From contig CM034389.1 of assembly GCA_019925095.2 (NCBI GenBank), positions 17,161,435 through 17,225,434 of the forward strand: a stretch of 64,000 nt of DNA, read 5' to 3'. A program made the translations under genes and the position numbers. Source of the DNA: Dendrolimus kikuchii. Lineage: Eukaryota > Arthropoda > Insecta > Lepidoptera > Lasiocampidae. Of this stretch, positions 22,316 through 35,700 are shown piece after piece; the first letter of the stretch is position 1; each line of letters opens with the position of its first letter. The notes under the pieces are model-generated. The model saw only the letters and a program-made list of their open reading frames with translations. It made no database searches and was not told where the DNA came from.

Positions 22316-23714
22316 TCAAGAAACAGGTAGACTTATTTTTCTTAAAAAGTTGTATGCTTTCGGCGAATAAAAGTGCAAAGTCAATGCAAAAGCTATGATG
22401 TCAACACTATATGTAATTTTTTTTTCTTGTTTACTCTACTAAGTTTCTGAAATTTTTCACAAATATTAGTAGTTGCCTGGCAAAATATTTTCAATTTTAG
22501 ACTGTGATGTATAATCCTGGACCACATTTATGAGCGATATCATATCACTAATTTTTAGCTCTTGTCTCTTCACCTTTTGCTGCAATATTTTTCTACTCTT
22601 CTCTAAAGATTGCTCCAGTGATGTCTTGAAGTTTACTTGAACATTAAAATCTTTCAAAGCACGCCGTTTGTATGGTGGTTAATTTTCAATATCCTGTCGA
22701 AAATTAATTTAGAGTCAAAAATGTCCAATGGCTATTTCACTTTCATTGTTTTTTATTTTCATGAGTGGAAACTTATAAAAATGTAATTCACAGAATACTG
22801 TCTATCTAATAAGATAATTTGCTAATATAAAAGTTTGTTCCCTTACAATATCTTGTTTTGGAAATAGCATTAGGGGAACATTATCATTGACAGCTGTATG
22901 TGATTGAGTCCATGAAGTTGATGGGACATTAACATAATCCTGAAATTAAAAATGATTTATAGAGGTATACATTTTTCATAAGAACATAATAATATATACT
23001 ATAAAGACCACAAATGTTCTTATCCAACACTTACCACCACATTGCAACATTTACACAATTGATATGAGTAGAATGGTACAGCATCTTTTAGCGGACAACC
23101 TGGCCTTCTAGTTATAGTCTGCATTCTTAAAATGAAGACTACAAATCTTCGCAGATTCATAAATTTTTCCCTTTAATGGTACTACAGATAACCAAGCATT
23201 CCTCTTGTTTGGATCTTTAGGGAAACTGTAAATAGAAATAAAAAGAAAAATAGTAGAAATGTTCAAAATTAGGCTATAAACTATTTTTAATAAATCATTT
23301 TGCTCATTTAATTCACAATGTTTTAAAATCTTGGATCTTCATTATGTCGATTAAAAGGTACACCAAGACTACAAGCACTACATATCCGTAAATACTTTAA
23401 ACAGGAAGTTTTTATCATTAGACCAATTTTTAAGAATAAGAAGCTTGTCACCCTACTCCTCTTGTTTATGTATAGTTTACAATACAATAAATCGTATTTA
23501 ACTGCATATTAGTAGAATAATTCGCTGTGGGAGATGATGCAAAGAAAGTGTCGTCAATTTCTGTATGTGTTATTATAAAATAGCAAGACTTTTAGTGTTA
23601 ATTTCCCTAAAATGTTAATGTAACTCAAAAATAATTTAATTCAACTTACTTGCGGAATTTCACGCCTGATGTTGGATGCCAAACACTTTTGCAACCACGA
23701 ACTACACAACTCAT
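22316..23714 (-). pseudogene. P-element-like THAP transposase relic (THAP9 type)
   Basis: Minus-strand exon remnants with GT-AG borders: 23714-23650, 23225-23035, 22939-22847, then 22693 downward. Exon 1 reads MSCVVRGCKSVWHPTSGVKF and exon 2 FPKDPNKRNAW and AKICSLHF, together the C2CH THAP zinc finger. An AVP-type box (PLKDAVPFYSYQ) follows, but in another frame after a 1- or 2-nt shift near 23105. Exon 4 has an early TAA (22681-22679), then the coiled coil QQKVKRQELKISDM. Further on, after stops and a frame change, AFALTLHFYSPKAYNFLRK (about 22395-22340) matches the conserved segment of P-element/THAP9 transposases. A host THAP gene is less likely because of that segment. Sequencing error could explain one lesion but not all. 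Confidence 0.8.
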
Positions 23715-24120
23715 TCTAGAATATCACTTAAAACACACCATTTATCATATAAAATCTCAGTTATACGATCGAATTAGACGAAACTCATAAACTAACTTTT
23801 TGACAGGAAGCCATATCTAGTTTCAGTGTTGCCAAAGTAGATTTTTAATTTTTGACGAATGTTGGGGACAACTTTGTGAAATAATATTGTTATAATATTT
23901 TGAATCAAAGGAAAATTTCCTTTTTATTTAATAAAAGATTCCATTACATAGAACTAATCCCTGTCTATTGTTTGCAAATAAAATAAAAACTTTTCAAATT
24001 TTATAATAATTTCTTAGAACTGATGGAAATTGACGAATTTTTTTACTTTTATATATATGTCGGCGCGAATATGTTACTTAATTTATAGATGACGTAAGAA
24101 AAAGGATAATTTAAGTTCTC

Positions 24121-24386
24121 TAATCTGAAATCAGCAAACGTACGACAGCATTGTGAATAACACAGTTGGTGTTGGTAGACCACGAAGTACACATCATGAT
24201 CAAATAGAAGTGTTAAAAAAAGGTCAGGTAAAAATCATCTCAAATAAACGTGCGTATATGAAGAGTTTAATGAAAGTAGATGAAGCGAAAGCTGATTGTC
24301 AAGATCGTCGCAAGTGGAAATCCATAGTCTCTGTCTATCCCCATGGGAATAGGCTTGATAATATGTATGTATGTATGAACAAATAA
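24121..24386 (+). pseudogene. LINE 3' tail, second related family
   Basis: Open frame 24153-24386 has VGRPRSTHHDQIEVLKKGQ, NKRAYMKSLMKVDEAKADC and a (TATG)n tail. The organisation matches the RTE-type tail at 4492 but the sequence is clearly different. 5'-truncated. Confidence 0.7.
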
Positions 24387-26145
24387 TTAATTAACATCAA
24401 ATGATAACATAAAAGTAATAACAGGTTCTTTAATTTTATATCGATTATTGAGCATTTGTTTAATAATTACCGACCTGGACCAGATGCATTGGACACTGTG
24501 CCTCGAGTCTTGGAGCAGAGAGCCCGAGAGAATTCTAGTCAGTGTTCACTCATTTATTTACTTTATCTACTTATAATTATTATTTGAAAATTATTTTGTA
24601 ACAATTGTAATCTTTAATAGATAATTTAAATGTTCTTGTGATATATTATTTGGAAGGAGTAAACTACTCTACTATTACTATTTAAGGAATTACTGACTTT
24701 GGCTATAAAAGCCGACGTTCCTTATCTTTAAAAAACCCAGTACCGCCCTTTCTATTATGACATCTAATTTTCTTGCAGAAAAGTAAACCTACAGCTTCTA
24801 TATTATGCTAATTTATTCGATAATAATATTATATTTTGCTAATTTTTCGTTATTAATATATAACAAGGAAAAAAGGAAAAAGTATTATTTGGGTACAATT
24901 TACCATATGTCTTGGTAACCCGAACGATAGAGCGAGTGAGATGGAAGACATAACAAAGGTCAATGGAGTTCATATTTTTGGTCTTCAAAAAAATGTTAGC
25001 ATTGCAATCTCCATTGTGTGTAAGCTTCTTGGTATAAACTCTTTATATACTCAATGTACTCTGTGATGTAAACAACAAAACGTCAGATTCATGAAATTTC
25101 ATATAAACTTTTTAAATAATGATTGTTCCAATGTCATTGGATTTTTTGTAAAAAAAAAAGGTAACAGTGTTGTCACTTCAGCAATTTATCGCTAGTTTTA
25201 GTCATTTGTGGTTTTAAAACGCATTTATTTTTTAAATAAAGGCTGGTTTACATTTCCATTAGTTAGTTAAGTAGCAAGTTACGACTTAAAACTTACGAGT
25301 TTAGACCTTATCGTCGTTTGGACAGACATTTTTCAGTTAAGTCGTAAATTGACGATGAAGTAGAAAATACAAAAGCACGTTCTATTTTTCGCGAGTTAAG
25401 TACACCCCGCTCGCATGTGCTCGCAAGTCGCAATATAGTTACAAAGTCCTGCACTAAAGCTGACGTTATAACACGGTTAATTGTTTTGCCTATAATGATC
25501 GCAGATTATAAATTTATTATCCAAGTTCCCATCAATGGCAGCATGGTCTTCTTATCCCATTTAATACCTAGTCCAGGATCTTAATTTCGTAAACTATGTT
25601 ATCTTCTTGTTTGCTTGTGAAGACTGCCTGGCTGTAGTTGATGAGATTCTTGTTCTTCAAACTTTTTTGAAGCATTGAAAATAGCACTTCCATAGACCGA
25701 ACTGATTCATGCTTGCAATTAATCTTGGATCCATGGTGCATTTAAATGGCATTGTCTTTTTGGGGTAGGTCTAGCTACCGCCTTTGAAGGTGGGCCTCCG
25801 TGGAAAGGCAGAAATATGAGAGTAATTGTAGTGACCGGTATTATCACCTGACCGGCATCAGCTGGTGTTACCACTCTAACAAGTAATGCTACAACTACAA
25901 CTGGTCGTAAGTCGTAAGTTGCACAGAAATGTGTCATAAGTAGCAAGTTGACGATAAATTACAAGATAGAACCATGCTCTATTATTTGCGATTCAAGTAC
26001 AAGTGCAACGCGCTTGCGCGTCTCACTCTGACAATTAAATTGTCAGGCGTGTAAAAAGGAGATTTTACTACAGTGCATAATAAATTCCGTAAAAAGGGGT
26101 GGATGGACATAGAATTGAACTTCGCTAAAATTATACTTAGTTATC
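24387..26145. other. Intergenic with a short direct repeat
   Basis: No gene recognised. AAGTCGTAAATTGACGATGA near 25340 and AAGTAGCAAGTTGACGATAA near 25940 begin two similar blocks of about 110 bp about 600 bp apart, which may mark a non-autonomous element. A minus-strand open stretch near 25500-25720 is unrecognised. Confidence 0.3.
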
Positions 26146-26285
26146 GTCGTCGTCATCGTCAGCCATTTGTTGTCCACTGCTGGACGTATGCCTCCCCAAG
26201 ACGGCGCTACCCATCACTATCCTCCGATTTCCTCAGCCAGCGCCTATCGGCGACCTTGCATAGGTCGTCGGTCCATCGGGCTACT
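26146..26285. repeat. Dispersed repeat (CCACTGCTGGACGTATGCCT type)
   Basis: TTGTCCACTGCTGGACGTAT, CCTCCCCAAGACGGCGC and GTCGTCGGTCCATCGGG form a block common in insect, especially lepidopteran, interspersed repeats. Confidence 0.55.
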
Positions 26286-27715
26286 TACTTAGTTATGATT
26301 AAAACATATTATATTGCTTTTAGTATGAAAACTTGAGTTGCATCGAGTAGATTTCTAAAAATTATCCTTTAAATCGTTTAGAACGCCCAGTTTTATATAT
26401 TTCTTTATAATATAGGTCCTTTCTATTTAAACTTGAAATGGGTTTATTACGGACGACTATTGGAATTATAGGACAAAACCCGTGGGGCTGTTACAATTTA
26501 GTTAAGGCAAAGTATTTAAGGACTAACGATATTATTCATATTGAGTTAGAGTGTAGACTTTCTGCAGTTCTTAAAAAAATCTACAAAGTTATAACTCTGT
26601 GTTCAAACACAGTAGGCTGAGTTTTTGCCGCTCAAGCTTACTGGAGCATAAATGCTCCGAGTTTTATTCTTAGCACGGTTAATTTCTTAAAGTTATTCAC
26701 TATGGTCTGGAAGTCTGGGAACGGCTGTCTTTTTCATTAAAATTGGTTCCGAAACTCCTTTGAGTATTTTTCACTACATCTTATAGTTTCGGATTGAGAG
26801 AGTGGCTCTTTTGAAAAAATAACCTGTATAATCATTTTCAACGACATGAAATCCCTTAACTAAGTGTAAAAGAAGCTGATGATATTCAAATGATTGAACA
26901 TAGGTCACAGCCATTACATTGAAACCGATTTTGTGAGTTACGATGATACAGATAGAAATGCAAACAAACAAAGAGATATGAATTTTAAACCATATAACAA
27001 ACATTTTTGTATCTTCCAGTAACCAAAAATTAAAAATGTTAAAACATAATTAGAAAATATAGGATAATTTACATGTACTACTTATTTCATAAATCATGAG
27101 GTAATCATGTCCATGTATTCCCTTGAATGTCTCTTGGCATGGACATCCCTATTGTATTCTTTCTCCGCTCCTGAACGGATAAAAGAATAATATAACATTT
27201 CGCTTTATTACACTTTAAAGTAATATTTCAATTGTGGTTATATTTTAATGTACAGCTTCCAGGATAAATACTAAACTTGCAAACAGAAAAGATAATAAAC
27301 CCCTTAAAAGCTCGCAATTTGAATCCGAACTTTAGAGTGATATTTTAATAATTTTATTATAACTTGATGTCAAATAACTGTTGTTAGCTTAAAAAATAAC
27401 TATCCTTCTATATATTCTTGCTACTTCATAAGTTATGATTTGTGGCTTATAAAATTTACTGTTATGAGAATCGTAATACCGATTTTTGCCTATTCACCCC
27501 GCTATTCTTATTCACCCCATTTTACGATAATTTATGTTGTCGCCTCGCGACCGTATTTATTTAAACCTCATTTTAGTTAGAAGTCAAAACAAAAAAAAAT
27601 AACTACAGGCCGTGCGCACATTACAACATATTTTAAATCCAAAACGGGGAAAAAATCGCGTTTTCGCCACAACTTTTGTAGAATAAAAACGGATGTAGAC
27701 TGAAACCAAATTTCG
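26286..27715. other. Intergenic, nothing assignable
   Basis: AT-rich sequence. Short open frames on both strands show no domain features. Confidence 0.3.
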
Positions 27716-27718
27716 CAT

Positions 27719-27830
27719 ATATGTTTATTAGGGTTCTGTACCTATTTTGTCAAAAACGGAATACTAATAGTAATATCCGTCTGTGTCCGTTCCTCCATCT
27801 GTCTATAGATGATATACCGATAGATATTCA
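27719..27830 (+). repeat. Dispersed repeat (TTAGGGTTCTGTACC type)
   Basis: TTAGGGTTCTGTACC, AAAACGGAATACTAATAGT and CCGTCTGTGTCCGTTCC resemble a family common in moths. It may extend towards 28250. Ends not defined. Confidence 0.45.
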
Positions 27831-28744
27831 TTTTCACGGATACATGCATGAAATTTCAAAGGAAGGTGTAATCTATTTAGCGCTACAAAGTTATATTGTG
27901 AAATTAGGAAAACATTAAAGACTAGTAGTGGTCATCATAAATGCAACTAAGGGTTGAAACGTGCTTTATTCAGGGTCTTGCTACAGTTGTGTAGGTTATT
28001 TAGATCTTTAATAAAGTCAATAAGTGGTAAATTTTTGGTCGCAAACTACTGAAAATTGTTTCCCCTTTCGCGAAAATTTCTGAAATAAAGATCTACAAGC
28101 TCAATTTATTTCAGAATATTTCATAAGTTTTATAAAATATTCAACAAAAATAATTTGTAATGAATATCCGTTAAATAGTTTTTGAGATATAAGGTATTTT
28201 CGTTAAAATGCTATTTTATAGTTCCGTAGCTACATATCCGTTATTTGGCATAGGGAACGTTGGTCACCACTTCGAAAACCTTTATGTACATGAATTGCCA
28301 AGCATTTACCCAATTCGTTTACTGTTGCAATACTAGAAAAACACAAACAGTATCTTATGAAGGCATTTTGTCGACTCTTCAATATTTTAATACGAATTAT
28401 GGCATCTGAAATTAACTAGGCGACAACACGCCTCTATCGTGGTTCAAGCTCTCTACTGTAACGATTTACGGATTTTATTCCGTTTCCATATAAAAAGTCT
28501 ACCGATCGGTTAGAAAATCCCATGGACCTCTATAATTCCTACTTCAGTGGAAAATACCTCCCATCGGTACTTGGTAGTTTCATGTGTAACCAGCTACGAA
28601 TCATTATAGAAACATTAGTAGAGTTACCAGGCGTTAATATTCTAACTGTCGGTATGAAAAACAAATCGTTTTGCAATATAGAAACTAGCCTTTATTTGAC
28701 AACCATTAGTCCACTGGCTAATGGATGAGGACCGCTGACGGCCA

Positions 28745-28830
28745 AAGTAGCTCATTCACTACCTGCAGGGCAGTCTGGTGAGCGGAACGTACGCGACGGA
28801 CTGCCATGCAGTACATTGAATGGGCCCCTT
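28745..28830. mobile_element. MITE of the AGGCTCATTCACTATCCTGC family
   Basis: Left end GTAGCTCATTCACTACCTGC and right end complementary to GGGGCCCATTCA. Related copies: 47885-48040, 48293-48440 and a half copy near 43535-43622. Confidence 0.5.
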
Positions 28831-29535
28831 AAGCCGTAAAGTTATCAGTTGCCCGCTTTATTCGACAACCATTTCCAATCGTTGAAGTGGTTGAAAACAT
28901 AGTCATAGTATTTTGTGAACAACAGAATTAGCTGGCTTTTACGATAGCTACCCACCCTCCTATAGTCTGTCGAATGGTGAGTTGTGGTATCGGAATTGGA
29001 TTGTAGCTACAGGACGAACAGATTGGACACCAAAAATTTGTAGTAGACATTTTTACAATTTCCATGCACTATTTTGAACTGCGTATACATCACGCAACAA
29101 TAGGATTTGGACCTACTCATAAAGTTAGAAACATTCATACGAAGCTTGTTTTATTTAAAGGACAATAACGTGACTTAATAAAAGCTAAATAAAAATAAAT
29201 AAGTGCTATTATTTATCCACAAAGCCAGAACTTCTATCACATAAGAAACGGCAGTTATTTAGAACCACATCATCATCATCCATCGTCACTCTCCTGCCCT
29301 CATCGCAATTGATTTAAGTTACGCAGCATGTCTTCTCCTCCGCATAGCATGCCTTTACCTATGGATGGAAATTGATTTGTCAGGTTCATTTTAGAGGCTT
29401 CCTTACATAAAAATTTCTAATTATCACAATTATTTTTCCTTACAAGGTAACCCTAAATATAGTGACGTATTCTCTTTTGTCCCTTCCTGCGACATGCTAT
29501 AGCGGTGTCTATAGGTTTCTTTGTCTACGATTGTA

Positions 29536-29577
29536 CTGGTGTTATACGTAGTATCCATAGTAGTTTGTGCTGGTGTC
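29536..29577 (-). repeat. Ultra-short 26-bp insertion, copy 2, upstream of KNTC1
   Basis: The unit at 29544-29569 (on plus: ATACGTAGTATCC then ATAGTAGTTTGTG) is identical to those at 37931 and 38287. Flanks are CTGGTGTT (29536-29543) and CTGGTGTC (29570-29577), 7 of 8 matching. It ends 148 bp before the KNTC1 start codon. Confidence 0.75.
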
Positions 29578-29717
29578 TATGGTGTCTGGTATTCAAAAAG
29601 TGGTGACAGTTAGATTTAAAATTTAAAAGAATTTTGTAATTTATTAATTTTATTTATGCCAACGTTCGTGTTACTGTGTACAGTGATTTTATTCATTTAC
29701 AACAAAAATAATTCGCC

Positions 29718-32700
29718 ATGTCATTTACTCATTCCCAATTAATAAAATATCAAACTGCCTTAGACTTAAAATCTCATTTGAATGCTGAAATCTTCTACCC
29801 AAAACTAGTAATATTTGAAGATGTTTGGAGATTTCGTATTGTGGATTTGACAAGCCATGAAGTAGAAGAATGTCATATGGACGAGGAGATTGTGTATAAA
29901 CGAATATTGGATGGGTTGCTATGGATTATTCTTAAGTCTGGTCAAATTATTTTAATGAACATTCTTACTAATGCAACACTAAAATTAATAACGAATCTTA
30001 GGATTCATAGTATTCAATTAATTATGGGTTTATTAATACTCCGCAGTAAAAGTGAAGAATACTATGAAATGCCATTCACAACTAAAGATCTGCAAGATAA
30101 AATTTCCGATGGCTTAAAAGAGTTGGTTGTCAATTTGAAAATTACTAAATTGGGTCAAAATAATAAACGTAAAGAAATAAAAATTGAATCAAATGAATTG
30201 CTAACTTACATTGAAAATGGAACATTAAAAGTGAAATGCCCAATTACAGGATTGATAACGTCTATTGATTCAGATTTAAGTTTGGAATATTTACTTACAT
30301 GGGAAGAAAACCTGATTTTATCAAACAAATTTCAAATGTTTATCATAGATTCATCACAGTCTAGAGTAGTGTACACTTTTGAAAGTACTGAATCAAAGTA
30401 TTACCCTGTCGGTATAAATGATGGCTGCCTTTATTATTTAATTTGGAACAACAATGAGGTAGGTGTTTTTACATTGTATGGCATAATTTTAACTTTGTTC
30501 TTAAATAGTACACAATTATTACTTCTTAGAGGTATTTAACAAAATTGAAAACAATTATGGTACATTTTTATATAACTTCTAAAAAAAAGGTTGCGGTATA
30601 GATATACTGCACATTTATTTATTACTTGAGATATAAAATTAATTTTGGGTGGTTATAAAAAAAAACTACAAAGGCTAAGGCGGGTGAGAAGCGAAACGGA
30701 GCACCCGCCTAAGCATTCTAACCTATATTAAGAAAGTTCAGATTTATTCATAATAAATAAATGTGCCGTGTATCTATACCCATCCAAAAAATGTTCTAGT
30801 TACATACAAAAGTCATATTTTGTACTAGGACATGCCCACAACTTCATCCATGCTCGATTTGAAATTCCTGCAGGATTCTTGAGACAAAGTATCACATTCA
30901 CAACACTTAAAAAGAATATAAGTCATTGTTTTAGTGAGAACCATGTCAGAATAAGCAATATTTTTTGCATCCAAACAAATAGAAACTGCTCCCAGAAAAA
31001 TTCCTGGCATAAAAAATAGCTATCGATCAGTGAAAAAGTCACATTGGTATTTGATTTATTTTTATCTGGCTATTTTAAATCATTCCTAGAAAAATTCCTG
31101 TGGTATTCCCATGATAAAAGCAGGGCTGATTTCATGTCTAATAATCGGCACTACAAATCTGGCCAGTAGTAAAATGAAGTTATATTTTTTTTAAATTTTG
31201 GATTATCTGTAATGTTTCATGAGAATCAGTTGAATGGTAAAATTGTTTTAAATATATAAAGCCCCTTTTTGTATTGACCTATATTACATGTGTCATGTCT
31301 TTTTAAAGAACTTTATTTTGTTATCTAACATGTCTCCCTTGAATATAAATTTGGAAGGTTATTTATAAGGACTGTTTTTTTATTGCCTAAAGCATGGAAA
31401 GAGGTAGACGGCCTACCTAATTGAAAGTGCTTTACTATATAATCTATAGATGCCTGCAACACCAGGACTATTGAAGGCTCATAAAGCAGCGGGAAAACCC
31501 AGGCGGAAAGTTCCCTCCAGATCATTGTTGAAAGAATAGCTCTGTTATGACTGGATAAATTGACTAATATAAATAATGTTTTCAGGTTCAAGTGTGGTGT
31601 ACCTGGCTCTCTTCAAGCATTGGTGACCAAGACAAAAATTTAAATAATTTCAGTCAATTACTTTTCTCACAAGAAACTCTAATTAGCCAACTTAAGAGCC
31701 TGGTTGATTCAGTGTTGTCAGACCCCAAAAATCTAAATATTAATGTAGAAATGCAAGAGTTGTATGACAAGATTAATGATTTTAGTTTTCTCATTGAAAC
31801 AAGCATAAAACTATGTAAGCATAGTCTTCTATATAAATCACTTTTATACCCCCTGCAAAAGAGAGTTTACCAGTTTGGAACTCCTGATTTGATGGCACTG
31901 TTATTAGATTTGATTATCAAAGTTGATTTATTAGAATACATCATCTTTAAAGGAAATAAAAGCTATGAAAATGTAAAGTTATTTGAACAAAACTTTAAAG
32001 AGCTTTGTGTAATGTTCATTTCCAAATCTGATATAGACTTAGCATCTATTTGTTGGCTTAAATATTTTGAAATAAAAATTGAGCTTTCACCTGATGATAT
32101 TTTAGATATACTAAATGCTATACCACATAATACAAAAATGGGTGCTATCATAATTTGGTTACAACATTTTGTCCCACCACTACTTGAATACAACCCATAT
32201 AATATAGATTTATTTGTGAGATGGACTACAAATAGAGTATTTAAATTGGAACAATCTGGATATTGGCCAAAAATAGGGATTAAGTTTTTAGAAGAGATTA
32301 TAAAGGTTTTAGAAAAATCATCTAAGACAATTACTATTAGACCAATCTCAATGGATGATTTAGACATGCTACTAAATCATGTAAAATATATTCTGGAACT
32401 TAAGGACAATTGCAAAATTAATATGCTTTTAAGTGAAATAACTCTGGGTCCTCAAGAAGTTGCTTTGATCATGTTGCGGCGCTGTTATACTGATGATTTA
32501 GAGGCATTTTTACAAAATTATTTACCTGCCTATGCAATCCAACACTTATTGGATATAGATGACATCTTGAAGGGTTTCATTGAGAATGAAATTGCTTATT
32601 GTGGTGGTCAAGTCGATGGTATAAGGTTAAAAGTTTTGCTAAATGCATTTCACTCTCTCACAAGTAGATTGAACTGTTTGCTTCAAGTTTTGAAAGTGCT

Positions 32701-35700
32701 TGATGTTCCATGGCATCCAACTATACTAGAATTAGCAATTTCTGCAGCCACATCTGTCAATAAAGACTTCACAATGTCTGATAAGGATCATATGCTTGCC
32801 AAAGAAATTCAAAAAGAACTTATTTATTGCAAGGTTAAAGTTGTTATGAAAAAGTACAACTTTCCATTGACATTTATAGATTACAAATTAATTCTTCACA
32901 AGTTGATCAGTGCTCCAAAAGTAGATTTAAATGATTTAAATGTAATAACCAATGTGATGACTTGCAATGTTAACTATGGCCATATTTTATATATAAACAG
33001 GTGTCTCCAAGACTGTGAAATTAGAATTGCTTTAAATTATTTCAGAGAATTGTCAAAGATAGAGAAAGCCTTAGTCCTGAAGACAGTATTGGCTAAATTA
33101 GAACAGATAATCAGTAAGAGTTCAAGTAATCATACCTTAGAAAGAAATTATTTAGATTTCATAAAAGGGACTCAGTGTTTAAGCGAAGTTCAATTTCGCG
33201 ACATTGAACTTTTATATCATCATAAGAATAATAAAAATATAAATACACATTATGAGAATAGTAAATCACAAGAATTACTCGTTTTGTTGCATCAAACCTC
33301 AACTAGCCAACAAGTTCGTAGATTCGTTTCCAATCTTTTATGTACTAATAAAATCTCACCAGAAATAATCATTGATGAACCTTCAAGTTTGCGTGATTTC
33401 AAAGACGGGCAAAATTTAGTACTTTTAGTAGAGGCATGGAAGGTCCTTATTGAAGTCTTAGAAAAGTGCAAAGAAGAACATTTACATGACATAATAATAC
33501 AGGTTTACGAACTAAGTGCTATAATAAATTCCACAATTGTTGTAAAAAATTTATCAATTGCATGGAAATTTCACTATATTCATTTACCTATTTCATCAGC
33601 ACCAGCACTTAATGAATTAATTGATTTCTATAGTATCCACCAACTTGACAAAAAGTTGGATACAGATGTATCAAGTATTAGCAAGTGTGACATTATCTTA
33701 CTAAGACTGGTTTCAATTGCTTTGAATACTACAACTGATTATTCCTATTCAACTGAATTATTAATGCTGTTGCAAAATAAAGCTGCAAGAAGGCTCTTGT
33801 CACAAATTGTTTCTTCTCAAAACATTGATGAAATCTTTGTGACTTCTTTATTACTTGCATCAAGAACGGATGAAGAAATTGATAACAGATGGATATTGGA
33901 CGCTCTACAAGGCCATAACGAGAATATTTCCCCTAATATAAAATACTTCTTATCTTCTGCCCCAATTCAACGAACATTTGAACTAAATTCTGATATTTTT
34001 GGAAACACAGTTTCATATTCCCCACATCACATTCTAAAAATCAAATTTAATATTAATTTATCTGAAATTGCTATACCTGAAAATACAGAAGAGACTTGGG
34101 ATGTCAAAGTAATATTATTCTATGTTCTAAAACAACGTCCATATACTAGGTTTACTGAACTCCTTGAATATTGTCATGCTTTGAATATTCCATATGGTGA
34201 AGGCTTGTCTTTACAATTAATATCATTAATTTCGAATTGGAACTTGAACTATAAAATATTTTACGATGAATTAGGTCAACGCCAAGTGGAAATTGAAGAT
34301 GACGAAAATAATTTATATACCACATGCCATGCTGTTTGGGAAAGTATTGAGAAAAAAGATGTTATAAGAGATGTATTAAATGATTTCTGGAAAAATGGCG
34401 AAATTACTCTACATGGTCGAGTGATATCAATAAATCCATATTTCTATGAGGTATTTTTATGTATCTATCGCCTAATTTTTGGCTCAGGTATTGAATCAAA
34501 AAATCTAAAAGAGTATTTCTTGCTCAGTTTTTTAAAAGAATACCGACGAAAAAGTACACCGAAACAATATGAATTAGAAATATTTTCAGGGGCAATTTTT
34601 CCTGAAATTGGATATTTCCGTTTACCGTTCCATCTATTCATGCGCGACGATAAATGGGCAAATTTAAAATCTGAAATAACTTTAGAAACATATGAACGTT
34701 GGCTTCCAGTTGTTGCATTGCTGTCCCTAGATACCGACCAACAAACTGCACGAGACATGATCTGCAGTAATGCACTTAAGCAAACAATGACTTCACGAAG
34801 ACAAACTAAAGAAGAATGTTCCAAGGATGCTGTGTCATGGCATTTGACGTCACGTGAAGAACCTCTACTACGTGCAGCTCATCGGTGTGTGACACACATT
34901 GCTAATATGGAATGGACAGGTGCCTGTCTCTTTTACTTACTTCAGGGCTGTGCGCGAGGAGCAGACCAAGTTGCTGCAGCACAGCTATGTTACCAATTTA
35001 CACAGAGGTGGACTGCTTTGCAACCAGGCAATCGTGCACTACGACAAATGGAACGTTTGTATGCAACACTTTCAACCCGTCATGCTCTTTATAAAATAGA
35101 TTGGACGTGTGACAATTTAGTTCGACTTACAAATGAACCTGCCCAACTTATTAGAGAACTATATTTACATACAGATTTTATTAAAAAAATTGCTCGCCAT
35201 AATGTGAATCGAGCTGCAAACGAAATAGCTGATAAAAATGGAATCAATATTAGTTCCATCAGGTTACAAATTTTAGAGAATATTCTTAACAAATCTAAAC
35301 AAGATTCAACAAAGAACAAGAATCAAGCCTTCTTAGACACAATAGAACTACTAACTGTAAAGTATATTCTTAAAGCTACATGTCCCAAAATGGGAGCAAT
35401 TTATCTGTCTCGCATCGCTTTTGATGATGAAGCTGATTTTAATAAAGGAAAAAAACTGAGGGCTTTGCAATGCCTAATGAGCATAGTGGAACCAGATACA
35501 GCATTAAAAGTAGCCAATCGGGAAAGAGATACTCTATGGCTATCTTTATTAGAATTGTTATGTGTAGTTAAATTGGAAAATATTGACATGCCTTGGGTAG
35601 TAGTGACATTTTTGCAGGATAAAGTATGTGCACTAAAACAGTCACTTCAAACTGTTGAAGGAAACAGTGAGGGATTAAAAATCGTTGCAGAATTGACTTA

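Noticed and set aside
25500..25720. Minus-strand open stretch of about 50 codons (contains SMEVLFSMLQKSLKNKN)
   Set aside because: Interrupted by stops and not matched to any family I can name; it could be a transposase remnant.
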